Shown: in pieces, positions 1-8,920 of the stretch | Layout: every line of letters starts with the position of its first letter | How positions within the stretch are numbered: position 1 is the first letter of the stretch | Source: Planctomycetota bacterium | GTDB lineage: Bacteria; Planctomycetota; UBA1135; GCA-002686595 | Assembly: GCA_002686945.1 (NCBI GenBank) | Contig: NYYZ01000029.1 | Location: forward strand, 1-64,000 | DNA length: 64,000 bases | Direction: 5' to 3' | Program-made: the position numbers and the translations under genes | The notes under the pieces: generated by a model | Told to the model about the DNA's origin: nothing | Seen by the model: the letters and a program-made list of their open reading frames with translations, nothing else | Database searches by the model: none

Positions 1-585
1 GTTTGGACCTGGGGCCCCAATGAACTCGCCCTGCAAGATCTGCTCGCGGCGTTGGAGCTGCGCCAGGACAAGACCCCCCTGAGGCTTGCGATTGCCGGTC
101 GCGGCATCCGGCCGGTCCTTGCCCAAAGGCTGCAGCAGGCGGGGGCAGAGGTTCTCGGTTTCGTGGAGGATCTGGATGCATTCTACAGAAACACCCGCTG
201 CGTGATCGCGCCCTATCATCTGGGTGCGGGTGTACGACTCAAAGTGCTCGAGGCCATGACCCACGGGGTTCCGGTGTTAGGAACGCCCCTTGCCCTGCGC
301 GGGATTCGTGGGGACCCAAGGATGGGCACACTCATGGGAAGAGAAGCGGACGAACTCCTGGAGTCAGCCCATGCCCTCCGCCAGGATCCTCCTTCCAAGG
401 AAGCGCTAGCCCAAGGCGCCTTGCTGCGCGTGGCCAGCTCCCACCGGGAGTCACATGCCCACGAGGCCCTTTCGGAATTGCTGGCCAAGGCAGGAATCCC
501 GTGCACAGGCCAGGGCCGCGTGTTCCAACCCATGGGAACTGCTTCCGGCAAAAACGACGCTGAAGAAGCTATGCTGCCCCCATGA
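1..585 (+). CDS. Glycosyltransferase family 4-like, C-terminal part (5' truncated by window edge)
   Basis: The reading frame is open from base 1, so the start lies outside the window. The visible part is the C-terminal nucleotide-sugar binding half of a GT-B fold glycosyltransferase. It contains GFVEDLDAFY, then APYHLGAGVRLKVLEAM, then GVPVLGTPLALRGI, which is the usual GT4 order of a strand/helix pair, the acidic-helix region and the G-V-P-V-x-x-T loop. Donor and acceptor cannot be inferred. The stop (TGA 583-585) overlaps the ATG of the next gene in ATGA, so the two are probably co-translated. An internal TTG at 52 could be mistaken for the start, but the conserved fold needs residues upstream of it. 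Confidence 0.75.
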   Translation, partial: VWTWGPNELALQDLLAALELRQDKTPLRLAIAGRGIRPVLAQRLQQAGAEVLGFVEDLDAFYRNTRCVIAPYHLGAGVRLKVLEAMTHGVPVLGTPLALRGIRGDPRMGTLMGREADELLESAHALRQDPPSKEALAQGALLRVASSHRESHAHEALSELLAKAGIPCTGQGRVFQPMGTASGKNDAEEAMLPP

Positions 586-1475
586 ACACCCCACGACCGA
601 ACCTCCCACGCGTCTACGCGGCACCTGCGGGCGGGCTGCTGCTTGAGTTTGGCGGGCAGTGGTATGACTTGAGTGCCTGGGCTGCGGCGGCGGGGCATCC
701 GGCGGACCTCTTGGGACTCATTTCTGCGGGTCACCTCCACTCCGATCAGTTCAAAGCCTGCTTGCCCGGATCTGAGGGCAGCAACTGGACCGAGGTGGAG
801 ACTCCGGACAACACCGAATGGCGCGCGCCCTTGACCAGGCCCGAGGTTGGCAAGGTGCTTTGCCTGGGCAAGAACTTTGCCGCACACGCAGCGGAGTTCG
901 GAGAGCAGGTGCCTGAACAGCCGCTCTGGTTTGGAAAGTTGCCCGACACCATCTGTGGACACGGGAGCGAGGTCAGCGTGCGGCCCTGGTACACCGAGCA
1001 GATGGACCATGAGGCAGAGCTGGCCCTGGTCATCAGCAAGCAAGGCCGCGACCTCTCCACAGAAAACGCCATGGAACATGTGGGCGGCTGGATGGTGGCC
1101 AACGACCTCACCGCCCGCAGCATGCAGGGTGCCGATCGCAAGAAGGGCCATCCTTGGATGCCCGCCAAGAACATGGATGGCTTCCTGCCTCTGGGCCCTT
1201 GCCTGGTGCCGGCTGGATTCCTCGACCCACATGATCTGCGGGTGACCTGCAGGGTGGCAGACACTCTGCGTCAGGATGCCAGCACCAAGAACCTGGTGGT
1301 ACGCGTAGAGCCCGCCCTCGTGGCCCTTTCGCGGCATCTGACCCTTTATCCCGGAGACATCATCTTGATGGGAACACCCGAAGGAGTTGGCCCCCTCGAA
1401 GACGGGGACACGGTGACTTGCGAAGTGGATGCCATCGGTGCCCTCAGCACCCGTATCCTGCGTCCCAGAGCCTGA
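582..1475 (+). CDS. Fumarylacetoacetate hydrolase (FAH) family protein
   Basis: 297 residues. The C-terminal two thirds carry the FAH fold. Visible elements are KVLCLGKNFAAHAAEFG, the metal-binding acidic pair in MDHEAELALVI, NDLTARSMQ, and the closing GDIILMGTPEGVGPLEDGD. Family members cleave or decarboxylate 2,4-diketo or 2-hydroxy-dienedioate acids in aromatic catabolism or act on oxaloacetate, using Mg or Mn. The substrate cannot be told from sequence. The ATG at 582 overlaps the stop of the upstream glycosyltransferase by 4 nt, and the next gene begins 4 nt after the stop. The first ~75 residues are less conserved, as is common in the family. Confidence 0.88.
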   Translation: MNTPRPNLPRVYAAPAGGLLLEFGGQWYDLSAWAAAAGHPADLLGLISAGHLHSDQFKACLPGSEGSNWTEVETPDNTEWRAPLTRPEVGKVLCLGKNFAAHAAEFGEQVPEQPLWFGKLPDTICGHGSEVSVRPWYTEQMDHEAELALVISKQGRDLSTENAMEHVGGWMVANDLTARSMQGADRKKGHPWMPAKNMDGFLPLGPCLVPAGFLDPHDLRVTCRVADTLRQDASTKNLVVRVEPALVALSRHLTLYPGDIILMGTPEGVGPLEDGDTVTCEVDAIGALSTRILRPRA

Positions 1476-1479
1476 TTCC

Positions 1480-2598
1480 ATGCAATCCACCACCTTCGAA
1501 GGTCAACTCCGCGACCCCTCGCTCACAAGCCCCGACCAAAGCAACTACTCGCTTCCGGCCGTACTTGAGCTCAGCACCACAGGCATCAGCGCTCAAACAG
1601 AGGGGCATCCCGCACGGCAACTTTCCTGGAGCGGCATGCGCCTGCGCCGCAACGACAGCGGTGCCGTTGAATTCACCCAAGCAGGCCTGACCGTCAGCTC
1701 GCTGGACCCCAACATACTGCGCGCGGTTGAAAGTCTGGCGGGCAATGACCTGGGCAATGATATTGCGCGACTGGGAGGCGCATCGGTCTCGGGTCCTTGG
1801 CGCACGCGACTTGGATGCCTGGCCGTTTGCGCTCTCATTTTCTGGATGGTGGCAAAAATCCCAGCCTGCTTCAACGCAGTGACCGAAGGAGTTACGGAGA
1901 GCATCCCCTACTCCGCCGACGAAGCCATCGGCGAACTCGCCACGGGCTCCATGCCCACCAACGGCAATGAGATCACAGATCCCGTGCTACGGGGCGCGAT
2001 CGAAGTGATGCTCAACCGCATCGCTCCCCACCGCTCCCTGCCCGATGCAGAGTTTCAGTTCAAGATCGTGCGCAACCCCACCGTCAACGCCTTCGCCCTG
2101 CCCGGAGGCTACATCACGGTCTTCACCGGCTTGATAGAAAAAGCCACCAGCCCTGAGCAGGTGGCCGGGGTCCTGGCCCATGAGATCTCTCATGTAACCA
2201 AGCGTCACGGGATCAATCGAATCGTCAAGGCTGCAGGCACCGCAGCAGTGGTCGCCGTAACCCTGGGAGATCTGGGCGGCGTGGAAGAGGCGGCCATTGA
2301 AGTGCTCACCTCGGTGACCATGAATGGCTACGGCCGCGGGGACGAAAGCGAAGCAGACCGGGAAGGTGTACGCATGTTGATCGCCGCGCGCATCGATCCC
2401 GAGGGTCTGGCACAATTCTTCGAGACCCTGGAAGAAGAACAGGAAGGAGAGATCCCCGTCTGGATGAGCACCCACCCCGCCCCCGGGGGCCGCGCCCAAG
2501 CGGTACGCGACCAGGTGTTTGAACTCAGCAGCACACCCCAGTGGGAGCCCCTGGACATCGACTGGGACAAACTCCTGCAGCGTTTGGACGAGATCTAG
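1480..2598 (+). CDS. M48 family membrane-anchored zinc metalloprotease
   Basis: 372 residues from the ATG at 1480, 4 nt after the previous stop. An in-frame GTG at 1429 lies inside the previous gene and is less likely. The N-terminal ~105 residues have no recognised domain. One membrane segment follows (LGCLAVCALIFWMVAKIP), then a peptidase M48 domain. This has the zinc motif HEISHVTKRH at about residues 234-243 and the downstream E-S-E-A-D glutamate ligand near residue 289, preceded by NAFALPGGYITVFTGL, as in BepA/YcaL/Oma1-type proteases. It probably acts in envelope protein quality control. The stop overlaps, tail to tail, the stop of aroF on the other strand, leaving no room for a terminator between them. 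Confidence 0.9.
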   Translation: MQSTTFEGQLRDPSLTSPDQSNYSLPAVLELSTTGISAQTEGHPARQLSWSGMRLRRNDSGAVEFTQAGLTVSSLDPNILRAVESLAGNDLGNDIARLGGASVSGPWRTRLGCLAVCALIFWMVAKIPACFNAVTEGVTESIPYSADEAIGELATGSMPTNGNEITDPVLRGAIEVMLNRIAPHRSLPDAEFQFKIVRNPTVNAFALPGGYITVFTGLIEKATSPEQVAGVLAHEISHVTKRHGINRIVKAAGTAAVVAVTLGDLGGVEEAAIEVLTSVTMNGYGRGDESEADREGVRMLIAARIDPEGLAQFFETLEEEQEGEIPVWMSTHPAPGGRAQAVRDQVFELSSTPQWEPLDIDWDKLLQRLDEI

Positions 2599-3644
2599 GA
2601 CTGCTGCGCAGGCTGAACCAGTTGCTCGGCAAGGTGCCGACCCCCCACCGCTGCGTAGACCCTGGCGTCCGCCACCAGACCGGCGAGTTCACCCGGCAAG
2701 AGAGCCTGGCCTCCATCGCTCTTGGCGTATTCAGGGCTTGCGTGCACCTCCACCGCCAGACCATCCGCGCCAGCAGCCAGGGCAGCCCGGGCCAGGGGCG
2801 GGATCAATCCGGGAATACCGGCTGCGTGGCTGGGATCCACCATGATCGGCAGGTGTGACCATTGCTGCAACAGAGGCAAGACGGTCAGGTCCAGAGTGTT
2901 GCGCGTGGCGGGCTCGAAAGTACGGATGCCGCGCTCGCACAAGATCACATCATCGCAACCGTGGGCCGCGAGGTATTCCGCAGACTGCAACCACTCCTTG
3001 ATGGTCGCGGAGAGACCGCGCTTGAGCAAGACCGGCCGTCGGGCAGTGGCCACGGTCTTGAGCAGAGTGAAATTCTGCATGTTGCGTGCACCGATCTGCA
3101 GACAGTCCACATCGTGATCAAGAAATGCGGACAAGTGCCCCGCGTCCATGATCTCGCTGATAATTGGCATGCCATAGCGCAGGCCAGCTTCCTTGAGAAG
3201 AAACAAGCCCTCGCGCCCGAGTCCTTGGAAGGCATAGGGCGATGTGCGCGGCTTGAATGCTCCACCCCGCAGAACATGAGCCCCCGCCCGTTGGGCGCAA
3301 CGCGCCGCGTCGTCCAGTTGCTTGGCGTTTTCCACAGAGCAAGGACCTGCTATGACCACCACGCTCCCGCCACCCACAGGCACGCCCCCCAAACTGATTA
3401 CCGAGGGTCCATCCCGGAAACTACGATCCACTCGGCGCCACTCGCCCTCGGGATGCACGATGGACTCCAGCTCGGCCAATTCTTCGATGCGCCTGACGAG
3501 ACTTGCATCCACCTTGTCCAGGGTGGCGATGATTGGCCGGTTGAGTTCCGGACTGCGCGAGGTGCGCACGCCTTCGACTTCGAGCATCTCCGAAATCGCA
3601 GCCGCCCGAGCTTCCGATGTACCGGGCCAGAGGCGCAGGATCAT
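2595..3644 (-). CDS. aroF: 3-deoxy-7-phosphoheptulonate synthase, type I-beta
   Basis: 349 residues. Condenses phosphoenolpyruvate with erythrose 4-phosphate, the first step of the shikimate pathway. Residues ~1-85 look like the ferredoxin-like regulatory domain of Thermotoga-type I-beta enzymes (start MILRLWPG). The TIM barrel follows with IAGPCSVE (metal Cys), VLRGGAFKPRTSPYAFQGLG, LLKRGLSATI, ILCERGIRTFE, VDPSHAAG (metal His) and AVEVHASPEYAKSDG (metal Glu). The ATG at 3644 overlaps the stop of the upstream chorismate-mutase-like gene (ATGA). It is the last gene of the trp operon, so the entry step of aromatic synthesis should share the trp attenuator's control. The symbol is given by function; the family is also called aroA(G). 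Confidence 0.95.
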   Translation of the reverse strand: MILRLWPGTSEARAAAISEMLEVEGVRTSRSPELNRPIIATLDKVDASLVRRIEELAELESIVHPEGEWRRVDRSFRDGPSVISLGGVPVGGGSVVVIAGPCSVENAKQLDDAARCAQRAGAHVLRGGAFKPRTSPYAFQGLGREGLFLLKEAGLRYGMPIISEIMDAGHLSAFLDHDVDCLQIGARNMQNFTLLKTVATARRPVLLKRGLSATIKEWLQSAEYLAAHGCDDVILCERGIRTFEPATRNTLDLTVLPLLQQWSHLPIMVDPSHAAGIPGLIPPLARAALAAGADGLAVEVHASPEYAKSDGGQALLPGELAGLVADARVYAAVGGRHLAEQLVQPAQQS

Positions 3645-3862
3645 TGCGCACCCCCATTGTTTGCACAACAGCCCGCTTGAATCGCCTCGAAGACGCTTGA
3701 GAGAGCATGCGGGGAAAAGTCTCCGCTGGCCCGCAGCAGCAGATCCTCCAGGTTTGCGGGGACTTCCAGGGCTTCGTCTGCCAGCAATCGCGCCCGTTCC
3801 TCCAACAGGTTCAACAGAGCGCGATCGAGAAAGGCCAGGTGGTTTCTGGTTTGAGGTTGCAT
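3641..3862 (-). CDS. Truncated chorismate-mutase-like (AroQ fold) small protein
   Basis: 73 residues. The start is the ATG at 3862, with AGGAAA just upstream and 8 nt after the trpA stop; an upstream in-frame ATG would overlap trpA. The first helix (LAFLDRALLNLLEERARLL) matches helix 1 of AroQ chorismate mutases, and FSPHALSSVFEAIQAG matches the helix-3 region of the mutase domain fused to Bacillus DAHP synthases. About ten residues between helices 1 and 2, where the catalytic Lys and a catalytic Arg normally lie, are missing. It may be catalytically dead and act as a partner or regulator of the DAHP synthase encoded directly downstream with a 4-nt overlap. This is from my own alignment by eye; family membership is probable, function inferred. 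Confidence 0.6.
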   Translation of the reverse strand: MQPQTRNHLAFLDRALLNLLEERARLLADEALEVPANLEDLLLRASGDFSPHALSSVFEAIQAGCCANNGGAQ

Positions 3863-3870
3863 GGGTTTTC

Positions 3871-4686
3871 CTATTTCGGTTGGGCCCGACAAAGAGCCGC
3901 CACAAAGTCATGGGCCGCCTGAGCCCCATCCTGGGGAGAGCCCCCGGTGCGGTGCAAGAGTTGCACCAGGGCGCTGCCCGAGATCGCCAAATCCGTATGG
4001 CCCGCCAAGGCTGAAATGTCCGCAGGCTCGGCCACGCCAAAGCCCACGGCCAAGGGGGTAGAGCCTGCCAGAGCACGGACCTGATCGAGCCAGCCCAGGA
4101 CCTCCGCGTCGAAACAAGTGCGCTGGCCCGTGACTCCCGTGCGCCCCACACAATACAAGAAACCGGTGGAGGCTTCGGCAGCGGCACGAATCCGCGCCGG
4201 CGACGAGCGCGGAGTGGCAAAGAACACCGTGCCAAGGCCTAGCTCCGCGCAGGGTTCCTGCAGTTCTTGAGCCAACTCCGGGGGCAGGTCGGGCACCACG
4301 AAACCGTCGCCCCCCGCCTCGGCCAATCGTTCCGCGCTGGCCCCAAGGCCGCCCAGACCCACGAAAAGGGGATTGATGTAACTGAACAACAGCACCGCCA
4401 TGAGCCCGCCCTCTTCGCGGTAGGCACGAATCAACTCAAGGGTCCGGACCGGGGTCATACCCCCTGCCAGACTGCGCTGGGCAGCGGCCTGCAAGATCGG
4501 TCCATCCGCCAAAGGATCGGAGAAAGGCAAGCCCAACTCCAGACACACGGCGCCCGCCTTTTCGATTGCGTGCATCACCGCCAGGCTGCGCTCAAAACCC
4601 CCGTCCCCGGCGGTCAGGTAGGGCGCAATTGCGGGGCAGGCACCCTCGCGCCCCACCCGGATGGCAGCTTGCAGGAAAGCGCTCAC
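3871..4686 (-). CDS. trpA: Tryptophan synthase alpha chain
   Basis: 271 residues. Cleaves indole-3-glycerol phosphate to indole and glyceraldehyde 3-phosphate, working with TrpB. Visible are YLTAGDGG near the start, the catalytic Glu and Asp in [22 protein letters not shown], the loop before TGVTG, and [11 protein letters not shown] near the C-terminus. Length is normal. The ATG overlaps the trpB stop by 4 nt, so alpha and beta chains should be made in equal amounts by coupled translation. Confidence 0.97.
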   Translation of the reverse strand: MSAFLQAAIRVGREGACPAIAPYLTAGDGGFERSLAVMHAIEKAGAVCLELGLPFSDPLADGPILQAAAQRSLAGGMTPVRTLELIRAYREEGGLMAVLLFSYINPLFVGLGGLGASAERLAEAGGDGFVVPDLPPELAQELQEPCAELGLGTVFFATPRSSPARIRAAAEASTGFLYCVGRTGVTGQRTCFDAEVLGWLDQVRALAGSTPLAVGFGVAEPADISALAGHTDLAISGSALVQLLHRTGGSPQDGAQAAHDFVAALCRAQPK

Positions 4687-5867
4687 GCCTCATCCCCCAG
4701 CAGGGGCAAGACGGTGACCAGGTCCTTGTCGCCTCGGCCCGAAAGACCGAGTACCACCCGTTTGCCCTGCCAGTCACCCTGATGGGTCATGAGCCAACCC
4801 AGGGCGTGTGAGGACTCCAAAGCGGGCAGAATCCCCTCGAACCGTCCGAGCGCCTGGAATCCTGCCAGGGCTTCTGCATCTCCGGCGACCTCGTAGCGCG
4901 CACGCCCCTGATCAAAAAGATCCGCATGCTCAGGGCCCACCGCGGGGTAATCCAAACCGGCGCTGATGGAGTGTGTGCCCTGAATCTGGCCGTGTTCATC
5001 TGAAAGCACCAAAGTGCGGCAACCGTGCAGGACTCCCTCACGCCCCCCAAGCCAACGCGCCGCGTGCTCTCCCGGCTGGGAACCGCGGCCTCCCGCTTCG
5101 ACTCCCATGAGGGCCACCTGCTGGTGGGGCAAGAAGGCGCGAAAAAGACCAATCGCATTGGATCCGCCCCCTACACAAGCCAGCGCGAGATCCGGCAACT
5201 CAACCCCGCTCTGCTCCTGGAACTGGCGCTTGGCTTCTTCTCCAATCACCGAGTGAAACGCGGCCACGATAGTGGGAAAGGGGTGAGGGCCAAGTGCCGA
5301 GCCCAACAGATAGTGCGCATCGGGGTCGGAAACCCAAGCGCGCAAGGCTTCGTTCACCGCGTCCTTGAGGGTGCGCTGACCGCTGGACACGGACTCGACT
5401 CGCGCGCCCAGCAAGCGCATGCGCTCCACATTGGGCCGCTGTCGTTCGATGTCCACCTCCCCCATGTAGACCACGCATTCCAAACCAAGCAGAGCACATA
5501 CAGTGGCGCTGGCGACCCCGTGTTGTCCCGCGCCGGTCTCTGCAAGGATGCGCTTCTTCCCCATGCGCCGAGCCAAGAGTGCCTGACCCATTGCGTTGTT
5601 CAGCTTGTGGGCTCCCGTATGCAGAAGATCCTCGCGCTTGAGCCAGAGGTCCACACCCCACTCTTTGCTTAGACGCTGGGCATGAAACAGAGGTGTGGGT
5701 CGCCCACCAAAGTCGCGGGCCAGACGCGCGAGTTCACTTGTGAACCCCGGGTCCCCTTGGGATTCGATGAAAGCGGCTTCCAATTCCAGGAGGGCCGGCA
5801 TCAATGTCTCAGGGGCATAGCAGCCGCCGAAGCGCCCAAAGTGCGTGGGAAGTTGGAAGGAACTCAT
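4683..5867 (-). CDS. trpB: Tryptophan synthase beta chain
   Basis: 394 residues from the ATG at 5867, which forms ATGA with the trpF stop. The frame is open further upstream, but that region lies inside trpF. It condenses indole with serine using PLP. Visible are [17 protein letters not shown], the PLP lysine in [25 protein letters not shown], the phosphate-binding GGGSNAIG, and the C-terminal GRGDKDL. This is the TrpB1 type that pairs with TrpA. Part of the seven-gene coupled trp set. Confidence 0.97.
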   Translation of the reverse strand: MSSFQLPTHFGRFGGCYAPETLMPALLELEAAFIESQGDPGFTSELARLARDFGGRPTPLFHAQRLSKEWGVDLWLKREDLLHTGAHKLNNAMGQALLARRMGKKRILAETGAGQHGVASATVCALLGLECVVYMGEVDIERQRPNVERMRLLGARVESVSSGQRTLKDAVNEALRAWVSDPDAHYLLGSALGPHPFPTIVAAFHSVIGEEAKRQFQEQSGVELPDLALACVGGGSNAIGLFRAFLPHQQVALMGVEAGGRGSQPGEHAARWLGGREGVLHGCRTLVLSDEHGQIQGTHSISAGLDYPAVGPEHADLFDQGRARYEVAGDAEALAGFQALGRFEGILPALESSHALGWLMTHQGDWQGKRVVLGLSGRGDKDLVTVLPLLGDEA

Positions 5868-6502
5868 GGCTGGGTCTCCTGCAGGACAAAGGCCTGGCGA
5901 GCCCGATCCGCAAAATCCGTCATGCGCTGGGGATCTTTTTCTCCGGGAGCACTTTCCAAGCGGGAGGAAGCATCCACACCAAGGGGTTTGACCGCGCGGA
6001 TGCTGGCAGCAACACTTTCCGGACCCAGTCCCCCGGCCAGAAGACATGGCCCCGCAGCAGCAAGTTCCGCAGCCAGACCGGAATCAACCAGGAGCCCGCT
6101 GCCCCCAACAGAAGATGGATGATCGAGCACGAATGCCTGGGCCGCACTGAACCAGCGGCCCAGATCCACCAAGGCTCCCTTCTGCACACCTATGCGCCGC
6201 AGAATCGGAAAGCCAAAGGACTCAAAGTCCTCGGGATCCTGATCTCCGCACAACTGCAACAGGTCCGCGCCACTCGTCTTCATCAAGGAACCAAGATCAT
6301 CGGGGTCACCGTTCACCACCACCAACACACTGGACTTGTTCGCGGGAACGGCCGCCACCAGAGGCGCGAGATCTTGAAGAGAAACATGACGGGGAGAACC
6401 CTCGTGGTGTACAAAACCAAAGAGATCTGCCCCCGCCCCGACCGCCCCGTGCACATCCTCAACTCGAGTCAGCCCGCAGATCTTGACCGTGCCCGGCTTC
6501 AT
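5864..6502 (-). CDS. trpF: Phosphoribosylanthranilate isomerase
   Basis: 212 residues from the ATG at 6502, which overlaps the trpC stop as ATGA; an in-frame ATG at 6523 would overlap trpC further. It catalyses the Amadori rearrangement of phosphoribosylanthranilate to CdRP. The catalytic Cys is in VKICGLTR and the catalytic Asp in [12 protein letters not shown]. Phosphate-binding motifs AGGLGPESV and [10 protein letters not shown] are present, followed by the usual P-G-x-K-D end. TrpC and TrpF are separate proteins here, unlike the enterobacterial fusion. Confidence 0.95.
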   Translation of the reverse strand: MKPGTVKICGLTRVEDVHGAVGAGADLFGFVHHEGSPRHVSLQDLAPLVAAVPANKSSVLVVVNGDPDDLGSLMKTSGADLLQLCGDQDPEDFESFGFPILRRIGVQKGALVDLGRWFSAAQAFVLDHPSSVGGSGLLVDSGLAAELAAAGPCLLAGGLGPESVAASIRAVKPLGVDASSRLESAPGEKDPQRMTDFADRARQAFVLQETQP

Positions 6503-7305
6503 ACCTCTAGCACCTCCCTCCAACTACGCAGAGTCGCTTCGGGGTCTTCAGAGCGCATGAGGGCCGTGCCCACCAATGCCGCATCCGCTCCTGCTGCGCG
6601 CACACGCAACAGGTCTTCAGGACCATACAAGCCGGACTCCGCCACTGACATGACACCCTCGGGGATGAGGGGCAAAATGCGCTCGACGGTAGCCAGGTCA
6701 ATCGAGAAATCCCGCAAATCACGCGCGTTGACTCCGATGGCACCAACACCGATAGACGCACAGTCAAGTCGTGCGGCCCGTTCCAGTTCCCCTTCATCGT
6801 GGATCTCCACCAAGGTGAAGAGCCCCTGCTCCCTAGCGCACACGGCCAGTTCTTCGAGCAGGGCGTCCTCCAAGCAAGCGCAGATCAAGAGCACCCCATC
6901 CGCTCCCATGGGCACGCTTTCGAGCACCATCTGAGTGGAAATCAAGAAGTCCTTGCGCAAGAGAGGCAACCCAGCGGATTGCACGGCGGCAAGATCCCGG
7001 GGATGGCCCCCAAAGTGCTCTTCCTCGGTCAAGATCGAAAGGGCCGCGGCGCCTCCGCGGGCATAGGCCTGTGCCCGCCAGGCAAGATCTACCTCTTTGG
7101 AAAGCTGCCCCACCGAGGGAGCCCGGCGTTTGCACTCAGCGATCAGAGACAGGCCGGGAGCGCCAAGGGCTGTGCGAAACAACTCTAGAGAACCTGCGGT
7201 AGCGATCCTCTCCACTGGCTGGCGCTCGCCTGCCCTGACAGCCACCGATTGCAGGATCGGATCCAGCCGGGTCCCTGTCAGCCGCACTCCAGCGGGCAAG
7301 CTCAC
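6499..7305 (-). CDS. trpC: Indole-3-glycerol phosphate synthase
   Basis: 268 residues if started at the GTG at 7305, which gives a GTGA overlap with trpD like the other junctions; an in-frame start at 7335 would lie inside trpD. It closes the indole ring of CdRP. Motifs are LIAECKRRAPSVG (catalytic Lys), AALSILTEEEHFGG, LLRKDFL, LVEIHDEGEL, IGVNARDLRDF and VAESGLYGPEDL. The usual IAEIKRxSPS motif is slightly altered but keeps Glu, Lys and Ser. Confidence 0.95.
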   Translation of the reverse strand: MSLPAGVRLTGTRLDPILQSVAVRAGERQPVERIATAGSLELFRTALGAPGLSLIAECKRRAPSVGQLSKEVDLAWRAQAYARGGAAALSILTEEEHFGGHPRDLAAVQSAGLPLLRKDFLISTQMVLESVPMGADGVLLICACLEDALLEELAVCAREQGLFTLVEIHDEGELERAARLDCASIGVGAIGVNARDLRDFSIDLATVERILPLIPEGVMSVAESGLYGPEDLLRVRAAGADAALVGTALMRSEDPEATLRSWREVLEV

Positions 7306-8318
7306 GCACTTACCGCCTGGGAGAGTTGCACCCACTGTTCCAAGCGATCCTTGGCCGCGCCCGAATCCAAGGCCTCGGCGGCCAGTTGCAGGCCCTCTTC
7401 GGCACTCGCTGCTTTCTCCGCCAGCACAAGAGCCGCCGACACGTTGTAGAGCAATGCATCCCGCAGGGGCCCACCGTCACCAACCAGCAGTCGCTGCAAG
7501 ATGCCCGCATTGTGCTGCGCATCACCCCCCGCCAAGGCGGAAACCGGCGCCGCGTCCAGACCCAGGTTCACTCCTTGCGCCTCAAAGGACTCCAAGGAGC
7601 CCACGCAGCGCACCATGTTGGGCCCGTCCAAAGTCAACTCATCCGCACCGCCGCCCCCATGGACCACCAACGCGCGCACATGGCCCAGGGACTCCAAAAT
7701 CGATGCCACCTCCTCAATCCGGGATCCATCCGAAACCCCCACCAACTGCCGACGAACAGCACCGGGGTTAGCGAGGGGGCCGAGAGAATTGAAAATCGTG
7801 CGAATCCCCAAGGCCTTGCGCACAGGTCCCGCATGGCGCATGGCCGGATGATAGAGAGGCGCGTGCAGATAGGTGATACCCACCTGCTCCAGAACCTCCC
7901 GAGCCTGTTCCGGGGTCAACTCAATGCAGACCCCAAGTGCTTCCAACAAGTCCGCGGATCCGGACTTGGAAGAAGCCGCTCGGTTGCCGTGCTTGACCAC
8001 CTGGGCTCCCGCGGCGGCGGCCACTAGGGCAGCTGCGGTGGATATGTTGAATGTGCCGAGCCCATCGCCACCAGTGCCACAGGTGTCGATGGCATCTGGG
8101 AAGGAATGCTCGAAGGGCAACATGCTGGCACGCAATGCGCGCACGGCTCCGAGCAATTCGTCCCGGGTCTCCCGCCGTTGAGCCAAACTGGCCAGGAGCG
8201 CAGCCAGGACCAGAGGATCTGCTCTACCACCCAGAACCTCCCCAAAAACCTCTTCGCACTCCGTACTGCTCAGCGTCGCGCCCCCCTGCACAGCGGCCAG
8301 TGCCTCTCGCGTGTTCAC
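7302..8318 (-). CDS. trpD: Anthranilate phosphoribosyltransferase
   Basis: 338 residues. Transfers phosphoribose from PRPP to anthranilate. The PRPP loop DTCGTGGDGLGTFNIST, KHGNRAASSKSGSADLLEALG and RTIFNSLGPLANP are intact. The ATG at 8318 overlaps the trpG stop (ATGA). It is not fused to trpG, unlike in E. coli. Confidence 0.97.
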   Translation of the reverse strand: MNTREALAAVQGGATLSSTECEEVFGEVLGGRADPLVLAALLASLAQRRETRDELLGAVRALRASMLPFEHSFPDAIDTCGTGGDGLGTFNISTAAALVAAAAGAQVVKHGNRAASSKSGSADLLEALGVCIELTPEQAREVLEQVGITYLHAPLYHPAMRHAGPVRKALGIRTIFNSLGPLANPGAVRRQLVGVSDGSRIEEVASILESLGHVRALVVHGGGGADELTLDGPNMVRCVGSLESFEAQGVNLGLDAAPVSALAGGDAQHNAGILQRLLVGDGGPLRDALLYNVSAALVLAEKAASAEEGLQLAAEALDSGAAKDRLEQWVQLSQAVSA

Positions 8319-8920
8319 AGACTGCTCCCCGGACTGCGCGTGGCCACGGGTTCTCCCGCAGCGGCCAAGAAGTTCGCCAGGATGCGGGTGCCCAGGGGAG
8401 TCAGAATCGACTCGGGATGGAACTGCACTCCAAAACGCGGGCCGCGGGTGTCTTGCACTGCCATCACATGCCCCTCCTCAGTCCAAGCAATCAGATCCAA
8501 ATGCTCCGGCAGGCTGGCCCGCTCGGCCACCAGAGAGTGATAGCGCGCACAGGGCAACGGACTCTGAATACCGCGAAACAAGGGCCCCTTGGCGTGGTGC
8601 ACCATGCTCGCCTTGCCATGCACCGGTGAGGGATCCACCAGCAGCTTGCCGCCAGCCTGCTCCACAAGTGCCTGGTGCCCAAGACAAACCCCCAGCACCG
8701 GTGTGCTGCAATCGAGAGCAGCGAGTAATTCCAGCGTTATGCCCGCGTCCTTGGGTCGACCCGGTCCCGGAGAAATCACCAGCGCTGAAGCTCCCAGGGC
8801 CAGGGCCTGTTCGCATGTCAAGGCATCGTTTCGCCGCACCGCAACTTCGGCACCCAAAGCGGCCAGAACCTGCACCAGGTTGTAGGTGAAGGAATCGTAG
8901 TTGTCGATCAAGAGAATCAT
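8315..8920 (-). CDS. trpG: Anthranilate synthase glutamine amidotransferase subunit
   Basis: 201 residues, a class I glutamine amidotransferase supplying ammonia to TrpE. The sequence starts MILLIDNYDSFTYNLVQ. The nucleophile Cys is in GVCLGHQAL and the His/Glu pair in QFHPESILT. SPGPGRPKDAG is the oxyanion region. It could in principle also serve PabB (4-amino-4-deoxychorismate synthesis), but its place between trpE and trpD favours tryptophan synthesis. The start overlaps the trpE stop by 4 nt. Confidence 0.96.
   Translation of the reverse strand: MILLIDNYDSFTYNLVQVLAALGAEVAVRRNDALTCEQALALGASALVISPGPGRPKDAGITLELLAALDCSTPVLGVCLGHQALVEQAGGKLLVDPSPVHGKASMVHHAKGPLFRGIQSPLPCARYHSLVAERASLPEHLDLIAWTEEGHVMAVQDTRGPRFGVQFHPESILTPLGTRILANFLAAAGEPVATRSPGSSL

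Noticed and set aside
216-1493. 425-codon open frame on the minus strand opposite the FAH gene
   Set aside because: Entirely antisense to a clearly conserved gene, no recognisable domain, composition typical of antisense reading in high-GC DNA.
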